NCBI RefSeq assembly: GCF_051622035.1
Contig: NC_135357.1
Span: 35,695,691-35,759,690, forward strand
Source: Arctopsyche grandis
Taxonomy: Eukaryota; Arthropoda; Insecta; Trichoptera; Hydropsychidae
Length of the DNA: 64,000 bases
Direction: 5' to 3'
Part shown: positions 19,732-32,300 of the stretch, piece by piece
Layout: the number at the start of each line of letters is the position of its first letter
Numbering within the stretch: the first letter of the stretch is position 1
The notes under the pieces: model-generated
Database searches by the model: none
What the model saw: only the letters and a program-made list of their open reading frames with translations
What the model was told of the DNA's origin: nothing
Made by a program: the position numbers and the translations under genes

Positions 19732-21426
19732 ATGCCGGTCCACCAAGAAACCGACCCTGAACAACAGCATTTTCCCACACAGAATATCATAGTAATCCAA
19801 CCAGGCTCACTCCACATCCGTATCGGCAGAGCATCAGACCTGGTCCCTGTCAAATCCTTACACTGTGTGGCCCGCAAGAGGAATCCCGGAGGACTATACC
19901 ACAGAGACCCGTTCATACCACCTGCACTGTGCAAGACCAAAGAGTGCATCGATGAACTAGAACAATGCCGCTTGCAAGTCTCCCACACTCTCCAAACCTG
20001 CGTACAATCGAACGGAACACGCAGATACGCCACACCCCCTCAACAGATAGCAGCTTTCAATCGGAGATCAGTCCCGGAGAAAGTCAGCGACGCTTCAGAA
20101 TGGCCGAGCATCGAAGAAGACATCGTAGTAGGCGATAGAGTACTAGAATTAAATCCAGACCTGCCTTATAACATACACTTCCCATATAAAAGAGGAGATT
20201 TCAATCTGCACCCCGGAATCGGAGGATCCCTAACTTCCATCTTAACAGACATAGCCGATATATGGAAGTGGGTTATACAATATAAGTTAGGTATACAATT
20301 GTCCGAGCTTGAAAAGTATCGGTGTGTACTCTTAGTTCCGGATATATATAACAGGAGTCATTTGAAACATTTAGTATCGCTTTCACTAAACGAACTAAGA
20401 TTCGGACATTGCTTTTTGGTTCAGGAGAGTGTCGGAGCTACGTTCGGTGCCGGAGTCGGCTATGCTTGCGTGGTCGACATTGGAGATCAAAAGACGGCCG
20501 TGTCGTGTATCGAAGACGGTATGTCTCACAAGACGACTCGTCTACGGATGGATTATGGAGCCGGAGACGCTTGCCAGACCCTATCCTGGCTTTTAAAGAA
20601 AAGCTCATTCCCGTACGCACACTGGAACGAAGAGTCTCCGCAAGACGTGATGCTCATGCGAAGCTTGTTCCAAGACTTCTGCCATGTCAACGTAGACATA
20701 TGCGGGCCTCAAGAGAAGATCTTCGTCGTAAACAAACCGGGGCGTGATTCAGAAAAGATAACACTACAAGTCGGAGACGAGTGTTTGATTGCACCATTGG
20801 CTCTTTTCACGACTGATTTGCTACTCCTCACCGGCCCGAAGAACACACGAACTCAAATGATCCAAGGGAGCGACTATGAAGATCCGTTCGATGCTGAATA
20901 CCTCCGAGAGACTGGACGGAAGAGGGAAAACGTAGACACGGGAGGGCCGTCTGATGCCGTCGCCGGAACTGAAGGTGCAACGGGTGAGAGCCAACAATCG
21001 GTGAATCCCGATGAAGATATAGTCGTCGATGCGTTGGATCAAACCGGTGGAGAAGGACTACTACTAGCTCCAGGTCAGGTTTTAGGAATCGACGTGGCTA
21101 TTTTGCAAAGTATTGAGCGGTGTCCGAACGACGAGCTCAAGAAAAAGATGTACAATTGTATATTGATAGTCGGCGGAGGTGTAAAACTGCAGGGTTTGGC
21201 GAAATGGTTGCAGAATAAGTTGTCGTTGCAGATTCCATACATGTACAAGACGGAGCAGTTGGATATAGTAGTGTCGCCGAAGGATACGGATCCCTCTACG
21301 ACTGCTTGGAAAGGCGCCGCTATCATGTCTTGTTTGGAGTCGGCCAACGAGCTGTGGGTGAATCGCGCCGAGTGGCAAAAGTTCGGAGTCAAGATCTTGA
21401 GAGAAAGGAGTCCTTTTATTTGGTGA
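19732..21426 (+). CDS. Arp8: Actin-related protein 8 (INO80 complex subunit)
   Basis: One uninterrupted frame of 564 codons encodes a nuclear actin-fold protein. Arp8 joins actin and Arp4 on the HSA helix of INO80 and helps the remodeller bind nucleosomes and linker DNA. Visible features are an N-terminal IIVIQPGSLHIRIGRASD (residues 19-36, the divergent first phosphate loop), a second actin loop VVDIGDQKT (247-255), DYGAGDACQ (about 274-282), an acidic Arp8-type insertion (roughly 395-450) and LIVGGGVKLQGL (from about 478). It ends SPFIW. The human protein is 624 residues, so this one is slightly shorter, mainly N-terminally. AATAAA follows at 21446-21451. The lack of introns is notable beside the split neighbours, though no poly-A tract or direct repeats point clearly to a retrocopy. 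No stops or frameshifts. Confidence 0.93.
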   Translation: MPVHQETDPEQQHFPTQNIIVIQPGSLHIRIGRASDLVPVKSLHCVARKRNPGGLYHRDPFIPPALCKTKECIDELEQCRLQVSHTLQTCVQSNGTRRYATPPQQIAAFNRRSVPEKVSDASEWPSIEEDIVVGDRVLELNPDLPYNIHFPYKRGDFNLHPGIGGSLTSILTDIADIWKWVIQYKLGIQLSELEKYRCVLLVPDIYNRSHLKHLVSLSLNELRFGHCFLVQESVGATFGAGVGYACVVDIGDQKTAVSCIEDGMSHKTTRLRMDYGAGDACQTLSWLLKKSSFPYAHWNEESPQDVMLMRSLFQDFCHVNVDICGPQEKIFVVNKPGRDSEKITLQVGDECLIAPLALFTTDLLLLTGPKNTRTQMIQGSDYEDPFDAEYLRETGRKRENVDTGGPSDAVAGTEGATGESQQSVNPDEDIVVDALDQTGGEGLLLAPGQVLGIDVAILQSIERCPNDELKKKMYNCILIVGGGVKLQGLAKWLQNKLSLQIPYMYKTEQLDIVVSPKDTDPSTTAWKGAAIMSCLESANELWVNRAEWQKFGVKILRERSPFIW

Positions 21427-21445
21427 TTTTTGTATATGATTTTAT

Positions 21446-21451
21446 AATAAA
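21446..21451 (+). terminator. Polyadenylation signal of Arp8
   Basis: AATAAA lies 20 bp after the Arp8 stop codon, followed by a T-rich stretch at 21476-21488. Confidence 0.7.
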
Positions 21452-22355
21452 ATGATTCAATACATTGAGTTTCATTGTTTTTTTTTTAATACTTTCACAC
21501 ATATAAATAAATATGTAATATTAAAATGTAATGCTAATAGTATAGTATTCGGATGTCGCAAAAATACCCAAGAGTACATGAAAGGTTAGATAAAATTTCC
21601 ATAAAGGTGGGATTGGTTTTCACGTACTTTTATGCAATTTCTGACAGTTTATATGTATATAATACATAATAGATCTATGTATAATAATATAATTAAATCA
21701 GATTTAAAGCTCCAATATATTGATTTTTAATTACATACTTGAAATATTGCATGTTTTCTTATGCAATGAATTTACAAGGAGGCCTGTTAAAGATGTAACT
21801 TCGTCACAAAGGCCCAAATTCTTAAAAACATTTGTATACTGTTTATAAAATATATGTATGTATATTGTACATAATTATAAAGCTAAACATTCGTTATTTT
21901 ATGTTCTAATTATGATCTCGTTTAGTATACATAATATATTCACAAAAGTGGTTCTTAAATAATTTTAATAGCATAATAATTTCGATTGCTGTAATTGTCG
22001 ATATAGTTATTGGCCACATTAGTTAGTAATGAATAGGAGCGTCATTGAAAGCACAAGAATACTTGAATCAAAGTGGCCAAGAACTATAACATTTACATAT
22101 GTACGTAACAGTTTTACCAATTGATTTTTTGATAGACAGATAACAGAACACTTTCCAAATATTAAAAACGTAATTTCTTTAATTCAAAAGGGTGAAAATC
22201 TTTTCAGCAAGTTGAAGTAGCAAATTAAAAGTACAAAGATTTTTTAGACTGGCAATCAAACGGCGGACCTTCATAAAAATCTTAAATGTAATTCTACTTT
22301 GCAATCGCTTCGATCCACGCTTTAGACTTTCACCTTTTGAGCGCATTACCATAAT

Positions 22356-23670
22356 TAGGGATTGCAATATACCGTCAATTTTCATTTACCAGTAAACAAT
22401 AATTAATTTCTCCCATTAAGGTCTGTTCATACCTAGTCAGCACGTACCGACTTCAGCAGGTATCCGGCTTTACGAAAAGTATTCTTTGGTACATTTTGTA
22501 TGGGTATATTCATACCAACCGTCACGTTTACGCCACAGCAGGCTTACAGCAGTACCCGACATTTCCTGTTCATACCTTACAGCAATATCCGTCAACGTAT
22601 CGCATCCGTTTTTTTGGCCATTGTGGAAATATACACGCGAATTACGTGCCATGAGTCTGCCGCTTTGCTGTTTTGGACCAATTATCGATAGTGACAGCTG
22701 TTCAATCTTTCGACATGGTTTTGGCGCAAATATTTAAAAAAAAATATATTTTTTTTACGGAAATATTTAAAAAAATTTTGTCCATCATCCACAAGCTCCT
22801 TATACAGTGTCCAAAACTCTCCTTCGGTTTTTCTATTTTTTAACATGGGATGCACATCAAAACGCCTCCGTGCTTTTTTATTGCCTTCTTGAGCTTCTTC
22901 TTCCAACAACAACGCGATTATACATAATTTTTCGTTCGATAAACGCTGAAACATTTTTGCTGACTTGAATTCTGACACGTAGCTACGAATGCACGTGTAT
23001 GCATTAATATTGTAAGTACTCGACAATACGACGTAAGCAATATTGCGCCGTATCGTCATGGCCTGTAATGTATAAGTAAGCCGATTTTGCCTTGCACTTG
23101 GCCAAAGTGCTGTGAACGTGACGTGACCGCGACGTGTAGGTAGATATGAATAGAAATGTAATAAAATTACATATTTGAAACGGAGTCGTGCAGTGCTGTT
23201 AAATATTAACAGACCTTTGCCAGTAAATGAAAAAATTTAATGGATTAGATAACTGAATGTGGTTACTTTTTCTAAAAACGCTAACCTAGATTAGACCGTA
23301 TATAATTAAAAATAAATCTCAGGTGAATAACATCATATAAATATATAGAGTCCATTCGTAATAATGAATAATCATAATTGAAAACAGTCTGATTGCATTT
23401 ATTACGACTTGGTTGGTCTGTGTTGCCACTCTTCAGCATGCATCAGGGATGCTACAAAAGAACTGTCAAACTAACAGAAACCTCACTAATCGCTAAAACT
23501 TAATACAATAAGTTAAATATTACCACGTTACCACTGTACATAACTTGCATACTATTAATTCCGCTCAAAATTTCAGTAATTTTGGACATTTAATACTGAA
23601 AATAAACAAATTCCAGGCTACCCAATCCACAATATGAAATTTTATCGATTTACCGGTAATACAATCCCTA
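22356..23670. mobile_element. Probable DNA transposon relic with TAGGGATTG ends
   Basis: The left end (tagggattgcaatataccg) and the right end (inverse of cggtaatacaatcccta) are imperfect inverted copies. No clear target duplication is left. Within it, a second pair of inverse ends (ggtctgttcataccta near 22420, and aggtagatatgaatagaaat near 23138) encloses the Harbinger-like fragment. Confidence 0.5.
22682..23059 (-). pseudogene. PIF/Harbinger transposase N-terminal fragment
   Basis: The frame encodes KLCIIALLLEEEAQEGNKKA, then RRFDVHPMLKNRKTEGEF, then TLYKELVDDGQNFFKYFR. This is the conserved N-terminal region of HARBI1-like nucleases (VHP..., EGEF.TL, FFKYFR). The DDE catalytic part is missing and the remaining C-terminus is unrelated, so it cannot be active. 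It lies within a short element with inverse ends (about 22420-23157), a PIF/Harbinger-derived non-autonomous form. Confidence 0.7.
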
Positions 23671-24536
23671 ATCTATAACCTAACTGCCTATATAATAATT
23701 AATTTCCATGCAAAAGCTATGTTAATCGACAAAAAATAAACGTATATAAATATGTTAGGGCGCGTATTACAAAATTCGACTTAAAACAATAGAGATTCAA
23801 TATTTGTATAATAAAATAAATAATAGGCAAAAGATTACTATCAAAACAGAGAGAGTGAGAACAATTCAACGAAAGCGTACGCTAAACATCACATTCCTTT
23901 AACAAATCATCAAATAAGGCGTGCGATGACAAAATTGCTAGATTTAAACAAATCTAATTCGATACTTTATATACATATACATCGGTGTAAATCGTCAATG
24001 CAATATCACAGATATCAAGCAACGAGAAACGTTCGGCAAACTGAAAAAAAAAAAAAAATAACTCACCGAAAATCCCTCGTCCACGTCATTACTATTGTCC
24101 ATTACATTTTATATTATATAAGAAAGTATAGTAGTATAAAAATACAATCCTTAGATAAGTACAACAATAGATTCTGAAAATAATGCACTGAAATTCTCGA
24201 CCTTTTCAAATTTACTAACTTACATGTTAATATATTGAGCTAATATACATAATACTTACACGTAAACGTTTCGTTTGGCCTCTGAATAAACTAAATAATT
24301 ACTTATATAATACTGATATTCACGACGGATCGTAGTCACTTGAGAATAGAATATAACGAAATATGCGACGATCTCGAGAGCATTTTCTATCGTAATGTAT
24401 CAGCTAAAGCCTACACCTACGTACAAAATGAAAAGCCCTAGAGTGTATAGATCTACCGTTAAATCTAGAAAGATTCCCTCAACGTAGCAGTCAATAGTTA
24501 TGTCAGTTGAATTTGAGCTACTTTTTCATCTATTAA

Positions 24537-25043
24537 CCCTTTGCCCGCGGCAATAAATATAGCGAACAAGCCCTGTACGCGGCACCTTTTTCGCGAATTT
24601 GGCAATCGAGTTTTCGACCTTAAATACAGATTTTAATATTTGCTCAAGTAACCAGAAATGTTGATTAACACATTAAGTATTATTTTAAACAATAAAATAC
24701 ATAATATATCTGGTAGTTTTGGCTTAATTGTCAAATAATCATTCTTCATACAATTGAGACGTATCGTCGCCATTGTTCAACAGACGTGACGTCACATAAA
24801 CGAGGTTTCAGTATGGTTCCACAAAACCACTAATTTTGACTGGTATATATTCATTTTAAGCAAATTGAATACATGGCTTTCAACTCTCAGTAATATATTC
24901 AACCAATTTTGAACCTTAAAACAGTTGAAATAAGCGCATATAAAGCTCAAAATCCCGTGCAAAGTTCAGAAATTCTATGGAAGACAGCCGCACTACAGAC
25001 TTGTCGCGCAAAGCTTCCATAGAAGACGGCCGCGGGCAAACGG
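24537..25043 (+). mobile_element. piggyBac-like MITE, family B, copy 2
   Basis: This 507-bp element begins CCCTTTGCCCGCGGC and ends GCCGCGGGCAAACGG. It is flanked by TTAA on both sides (24533-24536 and 25044-25047). It aligns end to end with 17291-17796 with few differences, so both are relatively young. Confidence 0.9.
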
Positions 25044-25208
25044 TTAAAAGATTGTAAGTAATATATTTAGTAGTGTAGATTATAGATCTATTAATACAAA
25101 ACTGATGTATCTTTCACCACTTTTGAATAGAACCTGTACTTTATGCATCTCCGCACGTCATTATATACTATATTCGGTATATTATATACAAATATTAATA
25201 TTGGCAGA

Positions 25209-26339
<1,131 letters not shown>

Positions 26340-26361
26340 TAAAGGCTTTGAAGCTCTAACA

Positions 26362-29300
26362 TCATACAGGCAAGTTGGTATCGCTAGTCGGCGAATTAGT
26401 GCAATCGTGTATTCGTGTGATTCCGTTGTGCTTTGTGATGACGCCCATCTTTGGATGCAGGCATTGGTAGTATAGAATCATGCAGACTATGCCGAGCAGG
26501 TACGGAGCGACGGTCACGCCTATGATCGGATTGAAGAACGACGAGTTCCTGATGGTGGTGTTGGCGCAGACGATCCACAGTATCGTGCACACGACGTCCT
26601 CCAAGAAGCACACTGAATAGTATAAGGCGTATCGGTATCGGGTCCGACCCTCGACGGGCATTATGTACGTGAAAATGTAGACGAAGCCCATGATCAGCGA
26701 GAACATTACGCCGCAGAGTATGTCCGAACAGAACGGAGACCGCTCGAAGAATTGCAGCCAGGCGGCCATGGCCAGAGCGTGGATTCCGCAAGCGAGGACT
26801 GCCCAGTACGGAAACAGGTAGGCTACGACCGCTATGGACATAATCCTCGACACTAAAAATAAGATTACATTAAATGACGATTCGATTGACGATCGTTTCA
26901 AATGTGTGTCGGTGGTGTATTACCGGTGACCAAGAAGTGCCAAAGCAGTTGCATGATACTCCCAGCCCAAGATATGTTATCTTTATCCTCTTGGGCGAAT
27001 CTGACGGCTCGTTGGTACGCCGCCAGACACCAACCCATGCTGATCACCGACGAGACCACCGATAGCGTCTGATGTACTAAAATAACAATAATTTTAAAAC
27101 AATTCGATCGGTTTAAATACGTGTGCTTTTTAATTGTTAATACTTTTGAACTCTTCTCGTCCTTCTATCATCAGCGAAAGTTGAAGAACTTGCTGTGGGG
27201 CCGCTTCTAAGAAGCATTCGAAAGCTCGGAGTAGTGCAGCGTCGCTATCTTCACGGAGCATGAGACAATACCATTTCCTTTGAGCCACTACGTCGCCTTC
27301 TTTTTCAGCTTTACGAGATTTCAAAGCGTATCTGAAGATTAAAAAGAATACATATAAATCATTCAGAAGTGGAAAAGGCGAAAGATTAAAATAAGATGAA
27401 GATTCTGATCTTTCTGGCAGTACTTGAACATGTAATTTCATACTATTTAGGGGCAAGGAAAGATCAAAAGAAAAATATATATGTAGATGAAAAACATTTA
27501 TGATGCCCATAAGTATGTAATGTATGAATGAATTGTAAAAAGTAAATTGTACAAGCTGCATTTGGATGTAGTTAATTTTTTTTTATTTAGTCTTATTGTA
27601 ATGGTCGTTAATTTTTCTATAGATGCAGTTGACAGGGGTTTTCAATATAAAATATTGTTACGTACACCGCCGAGTAAGTGCAATCGGATTAGGCCGAGTA
27701 GCATCCCAGAGACTGTGTGACCGTTATAATTGGTTTCAAGGATTATCTCCAGACTAAGTGCAAGTAGGCTAAACAATGGCCACCGAATTGGCCGCTATTG
27801 GTCCCTTCTCAGAAGTGATCGATAGCGTGAGACTGAGTGTCGTAGGAATACATATCCGGGTACATGTCTTAACAATGGTTACACGACAATTGGTGCACTG
27901 ACAAAATGTACCCGCGACAAAATGTTCACGCGACAAAATGTTCAAAAGTCCTAAATTTTCATATTTTAATGGAAAAAGTTACTTTTTATTGTATTATTTA
28001 TTTATTTATTTATTTTAAACAGACCATTGTGGCATAACAGGAATTCCTAAAGCGCCACAATGGTCAAAAAATATAACACAAAAAAGAAAAAAAACAAAAT
28101 AACAATTAAACACAAACATAAATACATCCATACATACATAAAAAATAGCATTTAATAATAACAGATAAAGTAAAAATATCAAATAAAATATAGCATAAGG
28201 AATGCCTTGCACCTACAGCCAGTTTCAATAAATATGTAAGAAACAACTACAAATACAAAACATCCCTGTAAGGCCCAAATGGAAGAGAGTTAATCAAAAT
28301 TTCACTCATAAATCACAATCAATCATGAAAACAATGATGAGCGCAGACTACCAGATAAATGGGTTAGAGTAATTTCCGACAATTTACGCTCACTAAGGTG
28401 GAAAATATCACATTCAGTCTCGGCAGCAACGATTTCATTAAGAAGTCGGATAGCTCTTGGAATAGGAGCCATTCGAAAAAGGACTGTGCGGGCAGGAGGT
28501 ACAGCCAGCAAATGATGATGTCTACCACGCACATAGTGATTAGGGACATAAAGCCCCAACTGCTCCAGCAACAACGGGCATGACGTATTACCACGTAAGA
28601 GCAGGAGAACGAAACGAATTAATGAGAAGTTTCTCCGAAGTTCAAGGGAATTATACCCAAGCATGCCCAAAAGGAAAGGAGTGGGGTAGAGATATGGGTA
28701 ATACCCATATTCTTTCCTATATAGGAAACGAAGAAATGCTTTTTGCACTTTCTCAATCATCAGAGAGTAATTTGCTTCATGCGGATTCCACACAATCGCA
28801 TTATACTCTAGCTTACTTCTCACAAGCGAATTGAAAAGCAAGCGAGAAGACAAAGGATTGGAGAATAATCTTGCATATCTCAAAACAAATCCAAGTCGAC
28901 GAAAGGAAACGTCAGCGACTTTTTTGATATGGTTGTGAAAGGTGAGCTGAGGATCAAAAGTGATACCCAAATCGACAATAGATTCCACACGCTTCAACAA
29001 GACGGATCTAATGGAATATCCGTGACAATAGAGTGAATGTGCACGTCCATAGCTCATAATTGCACATTTGTTTAAATTAAGTTCAAGGCCTAAACTAGAA
29101 CTGAACTCCAAGACAGCGTTAATATCAGCTTGAAGGAGAGAGGCTTGCCTCTCATCCTTGACAGCAAAAAATAATTTAACGTCGTCAGCAAACAAGAGAC
29201 ATGATGCATTACATAAAACTCTAGGGAGGTTATTAATAAGAATTGTAAATAGTAATGGGCCTAAAGTGGACCCCTGAGTAACACCAGATCGAGTAAAAAA

Positions 29301-32300
29301 TGAAGGAGATTCATAAAGACCATATCTAACAAATTGCTTCCTATCACTAAGATAAGAAGCAAAGAGTTTAAGAAGACGCGTTGAAAAACCCACTTCAGCT
29401 AACCTGATCAAAAGAGCGTCATTATTGACTTGATCAAAGGCTTTACGAAAGTCAAAGTAGGCTACATCAACTTGCTGACCAACGTCAACTTTAGACATGA
29501 TCAAATGTGTGAAGCAGGCGAGATTAGTGGTAGTGGAACGACAGGGTGTAAAACCATGTTGCTCATCACACAATAATCTTTTAAACTGCGCAAGAATCAA
29601 ACGGTGAAGGATGATGTCAAAAATTTTGGGAATAGCCGAGATAATAGCAATAGGTCTATAATTTTCAACCTCATTTTTAGAGCCACTCTTATGAATAGGA
29701 ATGACTCTAGATAATTTCCATTTTTCAGGATAATTACCAGAAGCAAGAATAAGGTTAAAAATAAACTGAAGAGGCTCTAAAAGCGAATTACAGCATACCT
29801 TTAATACGTCAGGGGGCACACCGTCAGGCCCAACAGACCCCTTCAGCTTCATAATAGCCATCCTAACATCTCCCAGCGATACCCGCGGAATGTCTATACC
29901 GACACCCTCAGTACCAATTTGTGAAGCCAAACTAGCATTAAGGGATGGTTTTCTCTGGTCAAAGACAGAGCTAAAAAATGAAGCAAAAGCATTGGCGATC
30001 TCAGGACCGTCAAAACTTTTATTACCAAATGAGAATGAATGCTCAAGACCATGTGAAATATGCTTACTCTTAATAAATCTGAAAAAGTGGTTAGGATTAA
30101 CCGCAATAGCACTCTCCATCTCATTAAGATAGACAGTATATCGCTCACTCACACCACGTTTCACGATCTTCCTAAGAGTCCGGAATTTCTCATAGTCACA
30201 AAATGATTGGCTACGTTTCCATCTTCTATGAGACAACCATTTTGCACGAACATCAGCTATAAGTTTGCACCCAAACCACGGCGGAAATACCCGCCGATGT
30301 TGTTCCGAATTAGGATAACTGATGAACCGAGGAACATGACTGTCAAAAATATTATAAAGTGTATAATACAAATATTCAACAGCATCACCAGTATTCATGA
30401 GGTACATTTGGCGCCAGTCAATTGAACGAACCTCATTATAAACCAATTCAGAATCAACACGAGCAAAATTCCATCGCAGTGAGGAAACCCCAACCGATGA
30501 ACTAGCTGAAGCAGCTCTCACAGAAGAAATAAACAAAAGCTCAATATGTAATGCATCATGATATAGGTCCTCAGGGATGATCGCAGTTCCTTTTGGGCAT
30601 TGGATCATCGTTGCTGACACATTACATTCATTCACTAACATAATATCAAGCATACTTGGATTAATGGGTGAACCAATCTGTATTATGTCGCAATAGGAAA
30701 TCACAAAATTAAATTTATTGCGGACATGAATATTAGCACTAGGTAGATTAAAATCACCCATTATTAACAACATATCACGTTCATTCATAAAATCACGCAC
30801 ATTCATCATATTCACAAACAATAACTCGTATACGTCCTCTTTCGCAGCAGGCGGAATGTAAACCACACATATAAACATTCTCAAAAATATAAAATCAACT
30901 CTCACCCATAAGTCCTCACCAGATAGAGTTTCAAAATTTGTCATCCGGACTGACCGAAACCAATCACGACAAGCAAATAATACACCACCACCACGTCGAT
31001 CAACTCTATCGCGACGATGCACCCTCCAGGAAGAATCAAAAAGTTCAGCATCAAAAAATGATGAAGTCAACCATGTTTCCGTTAGTGCTACCATATCATC
31101 ACAAATAGTAGAAACGGCTGAATTAAACGCAGCCAGCTTTGTCCTGAGACCTCGTACATTTTGGTAATAAATTACCAATTTTCGGTTTCCCAGTTATTAT
31201 ATATATCTATCGATGTACATATATGATACTTTTTATCGTGTAGATCGCGGATGTCATTAAATTAGTATAAATTACAGGTGTTCTCAACCGTATCCAAAAT
31301 ATTCTTATTTAAATTGAAAAATTACATTTTAAGCGAATGTCATTGAATATCATTTTAAGATGTCATTGAATTAGTTTAAATGTTAGAGGTTCTTAACCGT
31401 ATCCAATATTTACTTATTTAAATTGAAAAAAAAACTTTTTAAGCGTTTGAACTGTAGATAAAAAGTTACTTTTTAAATTAAAATAGGAAAATTTAGGACT
31501 TTTGAACATTTTGTCGCTTGAACGTTATTTCCGTGGACATTTTGTCGCGTGAACATTTTGTCACGGGTACATTTTGTCAGTGCACAATTGTCGGGTACAT
31601 TTTGTCGTTGAACCTTTTGGACTTGAACCAATTGTCGCGTCCCCCTAAACAATAGGGAAGTAACTGGACGTCAAAGATGCCCTGAGCGACCTATCTGTTA
31701 TAAGGCGGTACTTAGGCGATATCAAGACATTCTGGACGGAGCACTGCCAGTGTGTGCATCTCCTTAATCACCAATAAATGCTGTGACACGACTTTGGCCT
31801 TTTACTTGGGTCCTCCACCCACCCCTACGCAACAATATAATACGTATTTTAGTCAAATAAATCATAATAAATAAACAAGTACTATGTATTGTAATAAAAT
31901 AAATCAATAGCATCAGTCGTCAGTCCGTAATAAACATTATTTCCCTTTTTTTAATTAGTCGGTTCCTTTATTATTATTTTGAAATAAAATGAACATCCTT
32001 ACTGGCAGCTAAATAATGTATTGCTTAGAGAAAAAAGTGTTAAGTTAACCCTTTGAATGCTGACCAACGCTGATCGGCGTTTTGCCAACAAGTCCATGGG
32101 CCTGAAAAATGAAAATAGGCGTTGTATTTTGAGCATGTACAAAGTAGACAAGAATACTACCCGCTAAGCCTTTCCGGGTAGCATTGAAAAAAAAAAATGC
32201 ATTGTACATGGGTCGTGTGATCCGTGTCATTCATTTGTCAACGTTTACTAAAATTGTTTTACTCTGAATTTATAACCATAGCAGAATTTCCCGATGGAAA

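Larger units (their letters stand above)
27884..31641. mobile_element. Foldback element with attttgtcgcg repeats, split by a LINE
   Basis: The left arm (27884-27985) and right arm (31450-31641) are inverted copies (cgacaattgg, gcactgacaaaatgtaccc, ttcaaaagtcctaaattttc). Both contain short tandem words of the form gacaaaatgttcacgc. The right arm has more repeats than the left. The LINE and a tandem repeat (31250-31448) lie between the arms. Confidence 0.75.
27656..31834. mobile_element. Solo LTR split by nested insertions
   Basis: The two outer parts (27656-27883 and 31642-31834) begin TGTTACGTACACC and end CCTACGCAACA. They are flanked by a 4-bp direct repeat atat (27652-27655 and 31835-31838), consistent with one Gypsy-like LTR of about 420 bp. 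AATAAA (ccaataaatgctg) near 31773 fits an LTR read on the plus strand. The interior is occupied by the foldback at 27884-31641. Confidence 0.7.
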
